From Lachnospiraceae bacterium (GTDB taxonomy: Bacteria; Bacillota; Clostridia; Lachnospirales; Lachnospiraceae), in the NCBI GenBank assembly GCA_024684085.1, contig JAIKXM010000031.1:1-58166 (forward strand): a stretch of 58,166 nucleotides of DNA, given 5' to 3'. The notes beneath the pieces were generated by a model. The model was given only the letters and a program-made list of their open reading frames with translations, was not told the origin of the DNA and ran no database searches. This document shows, one piece after another, positions 33,323-43,215 of the stretch. Each line of letters starts with the position of its first letter. Position 1 is the stretch's first letter. A program made the position numbers and the translations under genes.

Positions 33323-34579
33323 ATGAATAAAGTAAAACTATCCGTGATCCTTCGTTATATCCAGCTCAGTCTTCGCTGGTGTTTCTTCTCGATAACAACA
33401 GGTATCATATGCGGTATGCTGGGAACCGGATTCTCATATTTCATTCAATGGGCCAACGAGATACGCGGTGACCGGAATATGCTCATCTTCCTGTTACCGG
33501 TTGCAGGTCTGCTAATAGTCCGCCTATATCATATGTTCGGAATAGAGAATGATAAGGGTACGGATCTTATATTCGATTCTGTCAGGAATGCCGATGATGT
33601 TCCCATCAAGGTAACGGCAGTGAGCTTCCTGTCAACGGTTGTGACTCATCTGTGCGGCGGTTCGGCCGGTCGTGTGGGTGTTGCCATGCAGATGGGCGGA
33701 GGAATAGCCGCCAATCTCTGTCGTATTTTCAAGCTTAATCCCAGGGACAGAAGTCTGTTCATAATGTGCGGTATGTCGGGACTTATCTCAGTTCTGTTCG
33801 GCACTCCCCTTATGGCCACCTTCCTCAGTATGGAAGTCATCAGCATCGGTGTGATCTACTATGCCGCCTTTCTTCCATGTCTGCTCACCTCGCTTACAGC
33901 TTTCTTCGTAAGCGAGCTCTTCGGTATCACGCCCATGCGTTACACTCTTGCAGATATTCCCGCACTTAACGCCCTTACAGTTGTACAGGTTGCGATCCTT
34001 GCGGTTGCCTGCGGTGTAGTCAGCATCCTCTTCTGCGGTGCCATGAAGTTATGGGGCACCAATAGTAAGAAATACATTCCCAACCAGTATTACCGGATAC
34101 TCTTCGGCTCTCTGATAGTCGTTGTGCTGACGCTTATTCTCGGAACACAGGCCTACAACGGTTCAAGTGCAGCGCTTCTCAATACAGCGATCAACTACGG
34201 AACCGCTCACCCTCTTGACTTTGCATTTAAGCTTATCCTTACAGCCATCACTCTGCAATCCGGCTTCAAGGGCGGAGCAGTCTTTCCCGCGCTCGTTATC
34301 GGTGCTACCTTCGGCTGTCAGTTCGGCGCTTTGATAGGGATAGACCCATGCTTTTCCGCTGCCATCGGAATGATCGCCGTATTCTGCGGTTCTGTCAACT
34401 GTCCGATCGCGAGCATATTATTCGCAGCCGAGGTCTTCGGCGGCACCAGCCTTGTGCTCTTTGCGATAGCCGTAGCCATAAGCTTCGTCTTCAGCGGTTA
34501 TTTCACAATATTCCCCGGCCAGCACTTTATCTATTCCAAGCTTAGAATGGAATATAAAAACTCCGGATTAAGAGAGTAG
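33323..34579 (+). CDS. ClC-family anion channel/transporter lacking the gating glutamate
   Basis: The 418-residue membrane protein has about 10-12 hydrophobic segments and ClC hallmarks: THLCGGSAGR (the GxEGP region), MCGMSGLISVLFGTPLMATFLSMEV, and the second anion-binding loop GFKGGAVFPALVIGATFG, followed by CGSVNCPIASILFAAEVFGG. Where ClC exchangers carry the proton-coupling Glu (GREG), this protein has Val118 (GRVGVAMQ, codon GTG at 33674-33676). That substitution usually turns an exchanger into a passive channel; the transported anion is unknown. ATG 33323 follows GTGAGGGGA. It stands alone on the plus strand. Confidence 0.9.
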   Translation: MNKVKLSVILRYIQLSLRWCFFSITTGIICGMLGTGFSYFIQWANEIRGDRNMLIFLLPVAGLLIVRLYHMFGIENDKGTDLIFDSVRNADDVPIKVTAVSFLSTVVTHLCGGSAGRVGVAMQMGGGIAANLCRIFKLNPRDRSLFIMCGMSGLISVLFGTPLMATFLSMEVISIGVIYYAAFLPCLLTSLTAFFVSELFGITPMRYTLADIPALNALTVVQVAILAVACGVVSILFCGAMKLWGTNSKKYIPNQYYRILFGSLIVVVLTLILGTQAYNGSSAALLNTAINYGTAHPLDFAFKLILTAITLQSGFKGGAVFPALVIGATFGCQFGALIGIDPCFSAAIGMIAVFCGSVNCPIASILFAAEVFGGTSLVLFAIAVAISFVFSGYFTIFPGQHFIYSKLRMEYKNSGLRE

Positions 34580-34609
34580 CTCTCAACCCTTACGAAGCTG
34601 AGAGCTACT
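34575..34609 (+). terminator. hairpin at the end of the ClC-family gene
   Basis: Perfect 11-bp arms AGTAGCTCTCA / TGAGAGCTACT (34575-34585, 34599-34609) beginning within the stop codon region. No T-run follows, so it may act mainly as an mRNA 3'-end structure. Confidence 0.5.
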
Positions 34610-34717
34610 ATGAACATATATAAATTGACATTTTGAAGATAAGCGCAAGACCTTTGCAACCTTTATTGCTTTAGCGCCTTTAGTTGTGACGTCTTGTGTT
34701 TTACTCCTCGATCTTTT

Positions 34718-34738
34718 ATGACACTCGTGTCATTTTTA
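34718..34738 (+). terminator. plus-strand terminator at the clpB stop codon
   Basis: A short stem ATGACA / TGTCAT (34718-34723, 34728-34733) with a CTCG loop and a TTTTTATTT tail on the plus strand. It would stop ClC-gene transcripts before they run antisense into clpB. The 34610-34717 stretch holds no gene and no clear clpB terminator. Confidence 0.55.
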
Positions 34739-37318
34739 TTTCTTCCTGGCGGCCAGCGCATCACCTTCCACATCTATCACGATCACATCCTGCGGCCCGA
34801 CTTCATCAGCCAGAATGAACCTTGCGGCAAGCGTCTCTATATGCTTCTGCATATACCTCTTAAGAGGTCTTGCTCCGTATATCGGATCATAAGCATTATC
34901 CGCGATGAACTTCTTCGCCTCATCGGTAAGTTCTACCTTCAGCTCCCTGTCCTCAAGTCTCTTATTAAGATCCTGCAGGATAAGCTCCATGATATTGCCG
35001 ATATCATCCCTGGTCAGAGGCTTGAACATTATCGTCTCATCAAGTCTGTTCAGGAACTCCGGTCTGAAATGTCCCTTAAGCGAATCCATGACCATCTTCT
35101 CCGCCTCAGGTCTTATATTGCCCTCTTCATCAATTCCGTCGATAAGATATTCCGCACCGATATTGGAAGTCATTATCAGAATGGTATTCTTGAAGTCTAC
35201 GGTATGTCCGAGCGAATCCGTTATACGTCCGTCATCAAGTACCTGAAGGAGTACATTGAATACATCCGGATGAGCCTTCTCTATCTCATCAAAGAGTACG
35301 ACCGAATAAGGCTTACGTCTTACAGCCTCGGTCAGCTGACCACCCTCCTCATATCCAACATATCCGGGAGGCGCTCCGATAAGTCTTGATACCGAATACT
35401 TCTCCATATATTCCGACATATCTATCCTTACCATGTTATTCTCATCGTCAAAAAGAGCGGCGGCTAAGCTCTTGGCAAGCTCAGTTTTACCCACGCCCGT
35501 AGGACCAAGGAAGAGGAATGAACCTATAGGTTTGCCGGGATCTTTGATACCGGCCTTGGATCTGATGATTGCCTCAGTTACCTTATTAACACCCTCATCC
35601 TGACCTATAACTCTCTTATGAAGTTCCGCATCAAGATGAAGGGTCTTACTTCTCTCACTCTCATTAAGCTTGGTAACAGGTATACCTGTCCACTTGGAGA
35701 TTATACCTGCTATCTCAGCTTCCGTAACGGCTTCATGTACAAGCTTCTTCTCACCCTGTTTATTGTCATTCTCTGCCTGCTCGATGTCCTTGATCAGCTG
35801 GGGCAGTCTGCCATACTCAAGCTCTCCTGCTTTTTCATAGTCGCCCGTATTTTTAGCGATCTCGATCTCATCCCTGATCCGTTCTCTTTCCTCGCGGAGT
35901 TTTGAAAGTCTGTCTGCACTGCTCTTCTCATTGTCCCAGGCTGCCTTCTTAACATTGAAGACATCCCTTAACTCGCCCATCTCCTGCCTGATCTTCTCAA
36001 GTCTCTCAAGACTTAATCGATCTTCTTCTTTCTTAAGAACAGCTTCCTCGATCTGCAGCTGCATTATCTTACGATTCAGCTCATCGAGTTCCGTAGGCAT
36101 ACTGTCCATCTCGGTTCTTATAAGCGCACATGCCTCGTCCACAAGGTCTATTGCCTTATCGGGAAGGAAACGGTCGCTGATATATCTGTTACTGAGAACA
36201 GCTGCTGATACAAGCGCGCTGTCCATTATCTTAACATGATGATAATTCTCATATCTTTCCTTAAGACCTCTTAAGATAGAGACGGTATCCTCGACAGTCG
36301 GTTCATCAACCGTTACAGGCTGGAAACGACGCTCAAGAGCCGCATCTTTCTCTATATACTGTCTGTACTCATCAAGAGTCGTCGCACCTATACAGTGAAG
36401 TTCGCCCCGGGCAAGCAAAGGCTTCAGCATGTTGCCGGCATCCAAAGCTCCATCTGTTTTGCCTGCTCCGACGATCGTATGAAGCTCATCGATAAAGAGG
36501 ATGACACCGCCCTCGCTGTTCTTGACGTCATCCAGAACAGCTTTAAGTCTCTCTTCAAATTCACCCCTATACTTGGCACCTGCCACAAGTGCACCCATAT
36601 CCAGGGCGAATATCTTCTTATCCCTGAGTCCCTCCGGCACATCACCGGATGCGATCCTTCCTGCAAGTCCTTCAACGACTGCGGTCTTACCTACACCGGG
36701 TTCACCTATGAGCACCGGATTGTTCTTGGTCTTACGTGACAGTATACGGATCACATTACGGATCTCGGAATCTCTTCCTATGACCGGATCGAGCTTACGC
36801 TGTCTTGCCTTATCCACAAGTTCCGTTCCGTACTTCTCAAGCGTATCGTATGTAGCTTCAGGATTGTCACTGTTAACGTTATGATTGCCTCTGACCGTAC
36901 TTAAGGCCTCTAAGAAACGCTCCCTTGTTATACCGTACTCTCTGAAGATCTCCTTCATCTCACGCGAAGGATGCTGTATCATCGCCAGAAAAATATGTTC
37001 GACTGAGACATAGGCATCCCCCATTCGCTTAGCCTCATCCTCTGCGGTTATTAACACTTTATTAAGGTCACTGCCTGTATACATCTGTCCGCCGGTCACC
37101 TTGGGACGCTTCTCAAGTGCCTGCACAACTCTCTTTTCGAACTCATCGGTATTGATATCCATTTTGCCTATCAGCTTAAGGATAAGACTGTCAGATACAT
37201 TGAGAAGAGAATATAACAGATGCTCCTGCGCTATCTCCTGATTGCCGTACTCTGATGCGACATTATCACAGTTATTGATCGCTTCTATTGATTTCTGTGT
37301 GAATTTATTGATCTGCAT
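34736..37318 (-). CDS. clpB: ATP-dependent disaggregating chaperone ClpB
   Basis: Hsp100 that rescues aggregated proteins with the DnaK system. The 860-residue protein has two N-terminal Clp repeats, a first AAA domain with GEPGVGKT (about 200), the long coiled-coil middle domain (about 390-520, rich in Glu/Lys/Arg) that distinguishes it from ClpC, a second AAA domain with GPTGVGKT (about 600), and the Clp D2-small domain. The start is ATG 37318 with GAGG eight bases upstream; the GTG three codons earlier overlaps that site. Upstream is a perfect CIRCE element, so HrcA control is expected. Confidence 0.97.
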   Translation of the reverse strand: MQINKFTQKSIEAINNCDNVASEYGNQEIAQEHLLYSLLNVSDSLILKLIGKMDINTDEFEKRVVQALEKRPKVTGGQMYTGSDLNKVLITAEDEAKRMGDAYVSVEHIFLAMIQHPSREMKEIFREYGITRERFLEALSTVRGNHNVNSDNPEATYDTLEKYGTELVDKARQRKLDPVIGRDSEIRNVIRILSRKTKNNPVLIGEPGVGKTAVVEGLAGRIASGDVPEGLRDKKIFALDMGALVAGAKYRGEFEERLKAVLDDVKNSEGGVILFIDELHTIVGAGKTDGALDAGNMLKPLLARGELHCIGATTLDEYRQYIEKDAALERRFQPVTVDEPTVEDTVSILRGLKERYENYHHVKIMDSALVSAAVLSNRYISDRFLPDKAIDLVDEACALIRTEMDSMPTELDELNRKIMQLQIEEAVLKKEEDRLSLERLEKIRQEMGELRDVFNVKKAAWDNEKSSADRLSKLREERERIRDEIEIAKNTGDYEKAGELEYGRLPQLIKDIEQAENDNKQGEKKLVHEAVTEAEIAGIISKWTGIPVTKLNESERSKTLHLDAELHKRVIGQDEGVNKVTEAIIRSKAGIKDPGKPIGSFLFLGPTGVGKTELAKSLAAALFDDENNMVRIDMSEYMEKYSVSRLIGAPPGYVGYEEGGQLTEAVRRKPYSVVLFDEIEKAHPDVFNVLLQVLDDGRITDSLGHTVDFKNTILIMTSNIGAEYLIDGIDEEGNIRPEAEKMVMDSLKGHFRPEFLNRLDETIMFKPLTRDDIGNIMELILQDLNKRLEDRELKVELTDEAKKFIADNAYDPIYGARPLKRYMQKHIETLAARFILADEVGPQDVIVIDVEGDALAARKK

Positions 37319-37347
37319 ATATTTCACCTCACTTCGTAGTATTTGAT

Positions 37348-37455
37348 AACGCAGGTCTTCGTGTTCGGCTTCTGATCTTCGTTTGAAGATGGATTCTTCT
37401 GATCTGCGATCGGCTTCTTTTCTTCACTTAAAGACAGATACTCAGATCCTGCGTT
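37348..37455 (-). other. structured clpB 5' leader (possible regulatory RNA fold)
   Basis: An 8-bp closing pair AACGCAGG (37348-37355) / CCTGCGTT (37448-37455) encloses a 92-nt region. That region holds a smaller hairpin ATCTTC-GTTT-GAAGAT (37375-37390) and repeated CTTCTGATCT-like blocks. It lies between the CIRCE-associated promoter and the ribosome site, which stays outside the fold. Confidence 0.4.
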
Positions 37456-37497
37456 CAATTTATGTTTCTTTTCCTTAACTTTGGTATAATACAAAAA

Positions 37498-37524
37498 TTA
37501 GCACTCGTCAACGCCGAGTGCTAA
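37498..37524 (-). promoter_or_regulatory. CIRCE operator (HrcA site) overlapping the clpB promoter
   Basis: A perfect inverted repeat TTAGCACTC, nine bases, GAGTGCTAA, identical to the CIRCE consensus. On the minus strand a -35 TTGACG (37506-37511) lies inside it, with TTATAC about 16 bp downstream as the probable -10. HrcA binding would therefore block RNA polymerase until heat stress. The operator is about 180 bp upstream of the clpB start. Confidence 0.95.
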
Positions 37525-37556
37525 TAATTAATAAATTTTTTATTTTTTCGTGTAAC

Positions 37557-38219
37557 TTATATATAGATCTCCATATAACCCTTGATCTTGGTTATATCAT
37601 AATGCTCAAGTATGCCTAAGTTGGAATCATAACCTACTCCGTGATAGTAGACAAGATAGTGACTGTATCTTCCCATTTTTTCCATAATGATACAGCATTC
37701 AGGAAGTTCAAAATCATCCTTACCGTTGGTATATATGATCTCTTCCGAATGATCGATGCCGTAATAATTGAGAGCGCTGACGATCTTATCCATGGTAGCC
37801 TGCCACTCACCGCAGTGCATGGTATTGATGGCTTCTTCCAAGGTGATACCTGCAAGCATTGCCACACACGACTGACCGCAGAGACCGTCATGAGGCTGGA
37901 TCACCACATCCATGCTGTCGATCTTCCTGATGGGATTGGCCGTTGAATACGGACTGTCATCCGTACCGGACTTGGTCACACGGAAGGTAAGCCTGTACTC
38001 TTTGTTATACTCAAAGTTAGCCATTATGCTCTCCTGAACCGGAAGCTTATAATAACCGTTCTTAATGGGTATGAGATTACATACAAAGACCGTATCACCT
38101 ATTCGCACCTTAACCGGCACATCTCCGTTCCTCTTACAGATCTCCCATACATTGAAGGGAATATCTATAACTCCTCCGTTCTCAACTTTTTCAATTATTC
38201 CGTCAAAAGTATACTTCAT
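37557..38219 (-). CDS. DUF1905 domain fused to a C39-like cysteine peptidase domain
   Basis: The 220-residue protein has an N-terminal DUF1905-like barrel (about 1-85: GGVIDIPFNVWEICKRNGDVPVKVRIGDT, NLIPIKNGYYKLPVQESI). The C-terminal half (about 104-220) shows the Gln/Cys/His pattern of C39-type papain-fold peptidases: Q108, LCG with C114, C118 in QSCVAMLAG, and H187 in YSHYLVYYHG, with Asp198 or Asp208 as a possible third residue. No signal peptide or membrane segment. Its ATG overlaps the stop of the ABC ATPase gene (ATGA), so it is translationally coupled to the transporter operon. Activity and substrate unknown; the peptidase assignment rests on these few motifs. Confidence 0.7.
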   Translation of the reverse strand: MKYTFDGIIEKVENGGVIDIPFNVWEICKRNGDVPVKVRIGDTVFVCNLIPIKNGYYKLPVQESIMANFEYNKEYRLTFRVTKSGTDDSPYSTANPIRKIDSMDVVIQPHDGLCGQSCVAMLAGITLEEAINTMHCGEWQATMDKIVSALNYYGIDHSEEIIYTNGKDDFELPECCIIMEKMGRYSHYLVYYHGVGYDSNLGILEHYDITKIKGYMEIYI

Positions 38220-39769
38220 TGATTATCACCTTTCGCAATAAGTCCAGCACTTCTTAGCAACATACTCGTATATTCTTCCTTAGGATCATGATATATATCC
38301 TCAGGTCGCCCTTCTTCCACAATACGCCCGTCCTTAAGCACTATTATCCTGTCGCACATCTTATATACTACTCTTAAGTCATGACTGATGAACAAGATGC
38401 TGACATCCAACTCCTCATGGAGTTGTAACATAAGATTAAGAATCTCCTGCTGAATGGTCACATCCAGCGCACTTACGGGTTCGTCGGCTATTATAAGCTT
38501 AGGCTTAAGGATCAGAGTCTGAGCGATACACACTCTCTGTTTTTGTCCGCCTGAGAGTTCGGAAGGTTTTCTCTTGATAAAGTCTTCCGGAAGCCCTACC
38601 AGCTTCAGAGCCTCGATCACCTTCTCTTTTCTCTCCTGCTTACTTATATCCTTCCTGAGATTACGAAGGGGTTCCTCCAATATGAAGCCTATGGTCTTGG
38701 ACGGATTTAGAGAGCCGTATGGATCCTGGAATATCATCTGCGGATATTCAGACATATGCTCAACCGTTCCCGTATGTTTCTTCTCTATGCCCAGCATTGC
38801 CTTGGCGATAGTGGACTTACCGCTCCCGGACTCTCCTACCAGGCCAAGGATCTCTTTATCATGTATCTCAAAGCTCACTTTGTCAACTGCTCTGAACTCC
38901 CTGCCGTTCTTACGATAGATGACAGTAAGGTCATTAACCCTGGCAACCGTATCGTCTCCCACCATATCTATCGCCATCTCATCACAGTTAGGTATGGCTC
39001 CTATAAGCTTGCGTGTGTACTCATGCGTGGGGTGACGGAATATCTCGTCTGTAGTTCCGCTCTCCACTATATAGCCGTTCTTCATCACAAGTACCCGTTC
39101 GCACAGCTGACTTACAAGACTTAAGTCATGACTGATGAACAGGATCGCTGTTTTTTTCTCCTTATTGATCTTCTTAAGAAGAGCCACGATCTGCGCCTGC
39201 ACGCTTACATCCAGGGCAGTTGTGGGTTCGTCGCATATAAGAAGGCGGGGATGACCCACTATTGCGGCGGCTATCATAACGCGTTGCCTCATTCCGCCGG
39301 ACAATTCATGAGGATAAGAGTTATATACTCTCTCCGCATCATCAAGCTCCACATCCTTAAGTGCGGCTATCGCCCTGGCCTTATACTCTTCATCCGGCAG
39401 ATCCTTCTCATGGATCCTCAGGCCTTCTTCTACCTGCCAGCCTATCCTCTTGACAGGATCAAGACTGGTCATAGGCTCCTGAAAGACCATACAGATCTTA
39501 TCTCCCTGAAGTTCTCTCAGATCGGATCTGGGACAGTTAAGCAATTCCCTGCCCTCGAAGATGATAGACCCGCTCTTATTCATATCATGCCTTGACAGCA
39601 GACCGGCTATGGCAAGAGCAGACATACTCTTACCGCTTCCGGATTCTCCCACAAGTCCCACGATATCTCCTTCGTTAAGTACGAGATCGAAATCATATAC
39701 CACCGTTTCGGGAGTCTTATGATCGGTAAATTCTATATTAAGATCTTCAACCTTAAGCAATGTATCCAT
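38216..39769 (-). CDS. dual-ATPase subunit of a peptide/nickel-type ABC importer (DppD-DppF fusion)
   Basis: The 517-residue protein contains two complete nucleotide-binding domains. The first (about 1-255) has GESGSGKSMSA, the signature LSGGMRQR and DEPTTALD. The second (about 270-515) has GESGSGKSTIA, LSGGQKQR and DEPVSALDV. In many bacteria these are separate genes (DppD and DppF); here one chain should supply both. It lies 2 bp after a permease gene and overlaps the next gene by 4 bp. The oligopeptide-type C-terminal extension is short. Confidence 0.95.
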   Translation of the reverse strand: MDTLLKVEDLNIEFTDHKTPETVVYDFDLVLNEGDIVGLVGESGSGKSMSALAIAGLLSRHDMNKSGSIIFEGRELLNCPRSDLRELQGDKICMVFQEPMTSLDPVKRIGWQVEEGLRIHEKDLPDEEYKARAIAALKDVELDDAERVYNSYPHELSGGMRQRVMIAAAIVGHPRLLICDEPTTALDVSVQAQIVALLKKINKEKKTAILFISHDLSLVSQLCERVLVMKNGYIVESGTTDEIFRHPTHEYTRKLIGAIPNCDEMAIDMVGDDTVARVNDLTVIYRKNGREFRAVDKVSFEIHDKEILGLVGESGSGKSTIAKAMLGIEKKHTGTVEHMSEYPQMIFQDPYGSLNPSKTIGFILEEPLRNLRKDISKQERKEKVIEALKLVGLPEDFIKRKPSELSGGQKQRVCIAQTLILKPKLIIADEPVSALDVTIQQEILNLMLQLHEELDVSILFISHDLRVVYKMCDRIIVLKDGRIVEEGRPEDIYHDPKEEYTSMLLRSAGLIAKGDNQ

Positions 39770-39771
39770 AT

Positions 39772-40563
39772 CTACCTGATCTCCTTACTCATCAAAGAGA
39801 AGCCAAGTATCATCATCACGATCACAATACCCGGAAAAAGCGCAAGTGTCGGTCTTGTGAAGAAATAGGCCTGTGCCTCGGACAACATACGCCCCAGCGA
39901 AGCATCCGGCGGCTGAACACCGATCCCCAGGAAGCTCAAACCTGCCTCGGCAAGAACCGCGTTATTGAAACCTATCATCACCGAGCTTAATAATACCGTC
40001 TTGATATTTGGCAGGATATGTACGAATATTATACGAAGATTGCCGGCTCCCGCAAGCCTTGCACTCTTCACATAATCAAGATTCTTGATCCTGATGAATT
40101 CTCCTCTGACGATCCTTGCATAACTTGGTATAAAAGCGATACCGAGAGCGAGCATGACCTGATATTTGCCTGAACCGAGCAAAGCCACCATTACCATGGC
40201 AAGCAGTATACTCGGGAAAGCAAGAAACACATCATTGATCCTCATAAGTACCTCATCGAACGCTCCTCCGAGAAAGCCTGCCAAAGCGCCGAGGACTGTT
40301 CCCACGACTGTTCCGAGCGCAACCGTCCCAAATGCTATGATGAGAGTGATGCTGCTGCCGGACATTATCCTGCTGAGCACATCGCGGCCGAAGTTGTCAC
40401 ATCCCATAAGATGCTTAAGGCTTACTCCTGCCAGCTTACTGCTGCTGCTCATCGCCTCCGGATCATAGGGAGTCCACACAAGCCCGATAAGCGCCGGGAT
40501 GATAACGATGATAAGAAGTATCAGTCCCAATATGAAATTGATCTTATCACTATTTCTTTTCAA
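39772..40563 (-). CDS. ABC importer permease (DppC/NikC type)
   Basis: The 263-residue membrane protein has about six membrane segments and the permease signature region EFIRIKNLDYVKSARLAGAGNLRIIFVHILPN (the EAA loop contacting the ATPase). The N-terminal LMGCDNFGRDVLSRIMSGSS is typical of the C-type subunit. It overlaps the other permease by 14 bp, so the two are co-translated. Confidence 0.93.
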   Translation of the reverse strand: MKRNSDKINFILGLILLIIVIIPALIGLVWTPYDPEAMSSSSKLAGVSLKHLMGCDNFGRDVLSRIMSGSSITLIIAFGTVALGTVVGTVLGALAGFLGGAFDEVLMRINDVFLAFPSILLAMVMVALLGSGKYQVMLALGIAFIPSYARIVRGEFIRIKNLDYVKSARLAGAGNLRIIFVHILPNIKTVLLSSVMIGFNNAVLAEAGLSFLGIGVQPPDASLGRMLSEAQAYFFTRPTLALFPGIVIVMMILGFSLMSKEIR

Positions 40564-41491
40564 CTCTCGGATCCACCAGTCTGTACAGAAAATCTACCAA
40601 TAAGTTACTTACCAACACCACCGCTGCGATCATTACTATTATCGCTTCCACCACGGGATAATCCCTGTTCTGAATGGAAGTAAGCAATATTCTTCCGAGT
40701 CCCGGTATACCGAATACCTGCTCAATGATTATGGAACCCGCTATCATATCGGCTATGACCATGCCGAGAAAGGTGATGACCGGCATGGCTGCATTTTTCA
40801 GCATATGTCCGAAGAAAACCGCCTTGGAAGAATTGCCCCTGCTGTAAGCCGTTCTGATATAATCCTTTGTCTTCTCGGAATTAAGCGAACCATACAGAAG
40901 GTTGAGTATCATCGCGCTCTTCGGAAGAGCGATGGAAAGCGACGGAAATATCATATAACTTAGGAATCTACCCATGTCCACGCCCGGAGCCACGAACCCG
41001 CCCACTCTGAAGAATCTGAATGTCACTCCGAATATAAGTGTTATCAGTATTCCTGAGAAAAAAGGGGGCACTGCCATTATGACCTGATTAATGATCTGGA
41101 TCACCCTGTCGATCCATGTTCCCTCCTTATATGAAGCATATACCCCCAACGGAATGGATATGATCAGCATGAAGAATAATGACATTATCATCATGGTGAC
41201 CGTAATGGGTATCTTACTCATTATCATTGATGACACGGGAATGTTATAACTGTATGAAGTCCCGAAGTCACCCTTAAGGGCAGCCAACAGCCATTCGACG
41301 AATCTTACCGGTAAGGGTCTGTTAAGTCCCATCTGTTCTCTCAGAGCCGCAAGCGAACTCTCCGTTGCCGAAGTCCCAAGTCTGGAAAGCGCAGGATCTC
41401 CCGGAATAATACTGAAAGCTACAAATACTAAAAGAGCGACTATTAATAATGTAATTGCACAACTTAACAGTTTTTTTATCACATATTTCAT
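40550..41491 (-). CDS. ABC importer permease (DppB/NikB type)
   Basis: The 313-residue membrane protein begins KYVIKKLLSCAITLLIVALLVFVAFSIIPGDPA, typical of B-type subunits (membrane helix followed by PGDPA). It has the EAA-loop YIRTAYSRGNSSKAVFFGHMLKNA and about six membrane segments, ending in YRLVDPRVE. It lies 13 bp after the binding-protein gene. Confidence 0.93.
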   Translation of the reverse strand: MKYVIKKLLSCAITLLIVALLVFVAFSIIPGDPALSRLGTSATESSLAALREQMGLNRPLPVRFVEWLLAALKGDFGTSYSYNIPVSSMIMSKIPITVTMMIMSLFFMLIISIPLGVYASYKEGTWIDRVIQIINQVIMAVPPFFSGILITLIFGVTFRFFRVGGFVAPGVDMGRFLSYMIFPSLSIALPKSAMILNLLYGSLNSEKTKDYIRTAYSRGNSSKAVFFGHMLKNAAMPVITFLGMVIADMIAGSIIIEQVFGIPGLGRILLTSIQNRDYPVVEAIIVMIAAVVLVSNLLVDFLYRLVDPRVEKK

Positions 41492-41504
41492 AGTCGCTCT
41501 CCAA

Positions 41505-43013
41505 TTATTCTACAATGTACATACTTGCAATATCCATTACATACATGGGATAGAACTCGTATCCCGCGAACTTCTTGTTAACGGCTACCATATTAGGAAG
41601 GTCCTGAATATATACATTAGCCGCATCTTCTGCAAGTATTCTCTCACACTGCTTATAAGCTTTTGTCTGCTCGGCATCATCCGTTATGGATATTGCCTTA
41701 TTATATGCCTCATCATATTCGGCATTATTGTAATTAGTAAAGTTCTTACCGGATGTTGACTCAAATCTTCCGAGCATTGCCGATGCCGATAATGTAGAAG
41801 CATCAACGCCGACAACTGTTGACTCGAACTGTCTTCCGATATATACATCATTAAGCCAGCTGTCCCACTCGATCAGATTGATCTCTGCGGTAACACCGAT
41901 CTCCTTGAGCTGCTCCTTGATAACCTGAGCTGTATCAACATGCTGTGCATAATTGCTGGCAACAGATATAGTGAATGTGAATCCGTCAGGATATCCTGCT
42001 TCTGCAAGAAGCTCCTTAGCCTTATCCACATCCCTGTTATATACATCATTAAGACTTCTGTCGAAATACTTGGTGAATGCAGGGAACATCGAACTTCCTA
42101 CCTCTGTACCCTTACCGTCTGAGACATAGTCCATGATCTCCTGGGGATCGATGGCATAGCACAATGCCTGTCTTACCTTCGTATTATTGAAAGGCTCTAC
42201 ACTGTTATTAAGATAAAGGGCCTGTACAAGGTTCATGGTACCCTCAAGTACTTCGAACTTGTCAGAGAGCTGTGCTGCCTGAGTCGTGCTGAGACGCTCC
42301 ATCATATCTATAGAACCGCCTTCAAGCTCCATTACGATAGTATCGGCATTAGGTACGATCTTAAGTACAACATTCTTGATATGAGCCTTCTCGCCCCAAT
42401 ATCCGTCATAGGCCTTAAGTATGACATTCTCCTGAGGTGAACGCGATACATACATATAAGGGCCTGTTCCGATAACTTCCGCTGTACCGTCAAGATGTCC
42501 CGCAGGCATGATAGCTGCAGTCATACTGGCAAGGAAGTCCGGGTTGGCTTCTTTAAGGACCACTTCTATAGTAGAATCATCTACGATATTGATCTCCTTA
42601 ACAATAGAAAAAGCCGCTACTAAAGGCTCCTCCGAACCCGTACCGGCACATTTATCCAGCGATGCTTTTACATCCTCTGCTGTTACCGGATCACCGTTAT
42701 GGAAGGTAACTCCATCCCTAAGTGTAAAGGTGTACACAAGTCCATCATCACTAATGCTGTACTTGCTGGCTACGGCAGGTTCTAAATCACCATCGCTGTT
42801 TGGCTTAACCAAACCTTCATAGATATTGAATAATACCTCTCTCGTTCCTGCCCCTTCTGCAATATGGGGGTCAAGACTTTCATCAAGATCCTGAGGTATT
42901 CCAATGGTAATCAAAGAATTATCATCTGCCTTATTACCTCCGCATCCGCAGAGTGCAATAGCCATTACTGACGTCAGCATCAGGACGAGGAACAAACTGA
43001 ATCTGTTCTTCAT
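41505..43013 (-). CDS. solute-binding lipoprotein of the peptide/nickel ABC importer (family 5)
   Basis: The 502-residue protein has a lipoprotein signal (MKNRFSLFLVLMLTSVMAIALCGC, lipid-bearing Cys at about 24). After it come the family-5 segments DESLDPHIAEGAGTREVLFNIYEGLV, YTFTLRDGVTFHNGDPVTAEDVKASL and FNNTKVRQALCYAIDPQEI, the typical dipeptide/oligopeptide-binding fold. Ligand not predictable: peptides or a metal chelate. It is the first gene of the five-gene operon, with its own strong promoter at 43107-43134. Confidence 0.95.
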   Translation of the reverse strand: MKNRFSLFLVLMLTSVMAIALCGCGGNKADDNSLITIGIPQDLDESLDPHIAEGAGTREVLFNIYEGLVKPNSDGDLEPAVASKYSISDDGLVYTFTLRDGVTFHNGDPVTAEDVKASLDKCAGTGSEEPLVAAFSIVKEINIVDDSTIEVVLKEANPDFLASMTAAIMPAGHLDGTAEVIGTGPYMYVSRSPQENVILKAYDGYWGEKAHIKNVVLKIVPNADTIVMELEGGSIDMMERLSTTQAAQLSDKFEVLEGTMNLVQALYLNNSVEPFNNTKVRQALCYAIDPQEIMDYVSDGKGTEVGSSMFPAFTKYFDRSLNDVYNRDVDKAKELLAEAGYPDGFTFTISVASNYAQHVDTAQVIKEQLKEIGVTAEINLIEWDSWLNDVYIGRQFESTVVGVDASTLSASAMLGRFESTSGKNFTNYNNAEYDEAYNKAISITDDAEQTKAYKQCERILAEDAANVYIQDLPNMVAVNKKFAGYEFYPMYVMDIASMYIVE

Positions 43014-43106
43014 AATCCCAATCCTCTCTTCTTTGAATTAAGATCCGCTTAATACTACGGCTCAGGATATGACCGTAAGTACTTATAGGCGTGACCTTTC
43101 CTATTC

Positions 43107-43134
43107 ATTATACTGAAAAGTACCTTATTGTCAA
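43107..43134 (-). promoter_or_regulatory. sigma-A promoter of the ABC importer operon
   Basis: Minus strand: -35 TTGACA (43129-43134), 16-bp spacer, -10 TATAAT (43107-43112). The leader is about 85 nt. Confidence 0.85.
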
Positions 43135-43215
43135 TCATCAATTCAACTTATTCAAGGCATATCCGGTTCAAGCCGGTTAAGTCGTTATCCGATCTCATCA
43201 CCATATCATATATGA

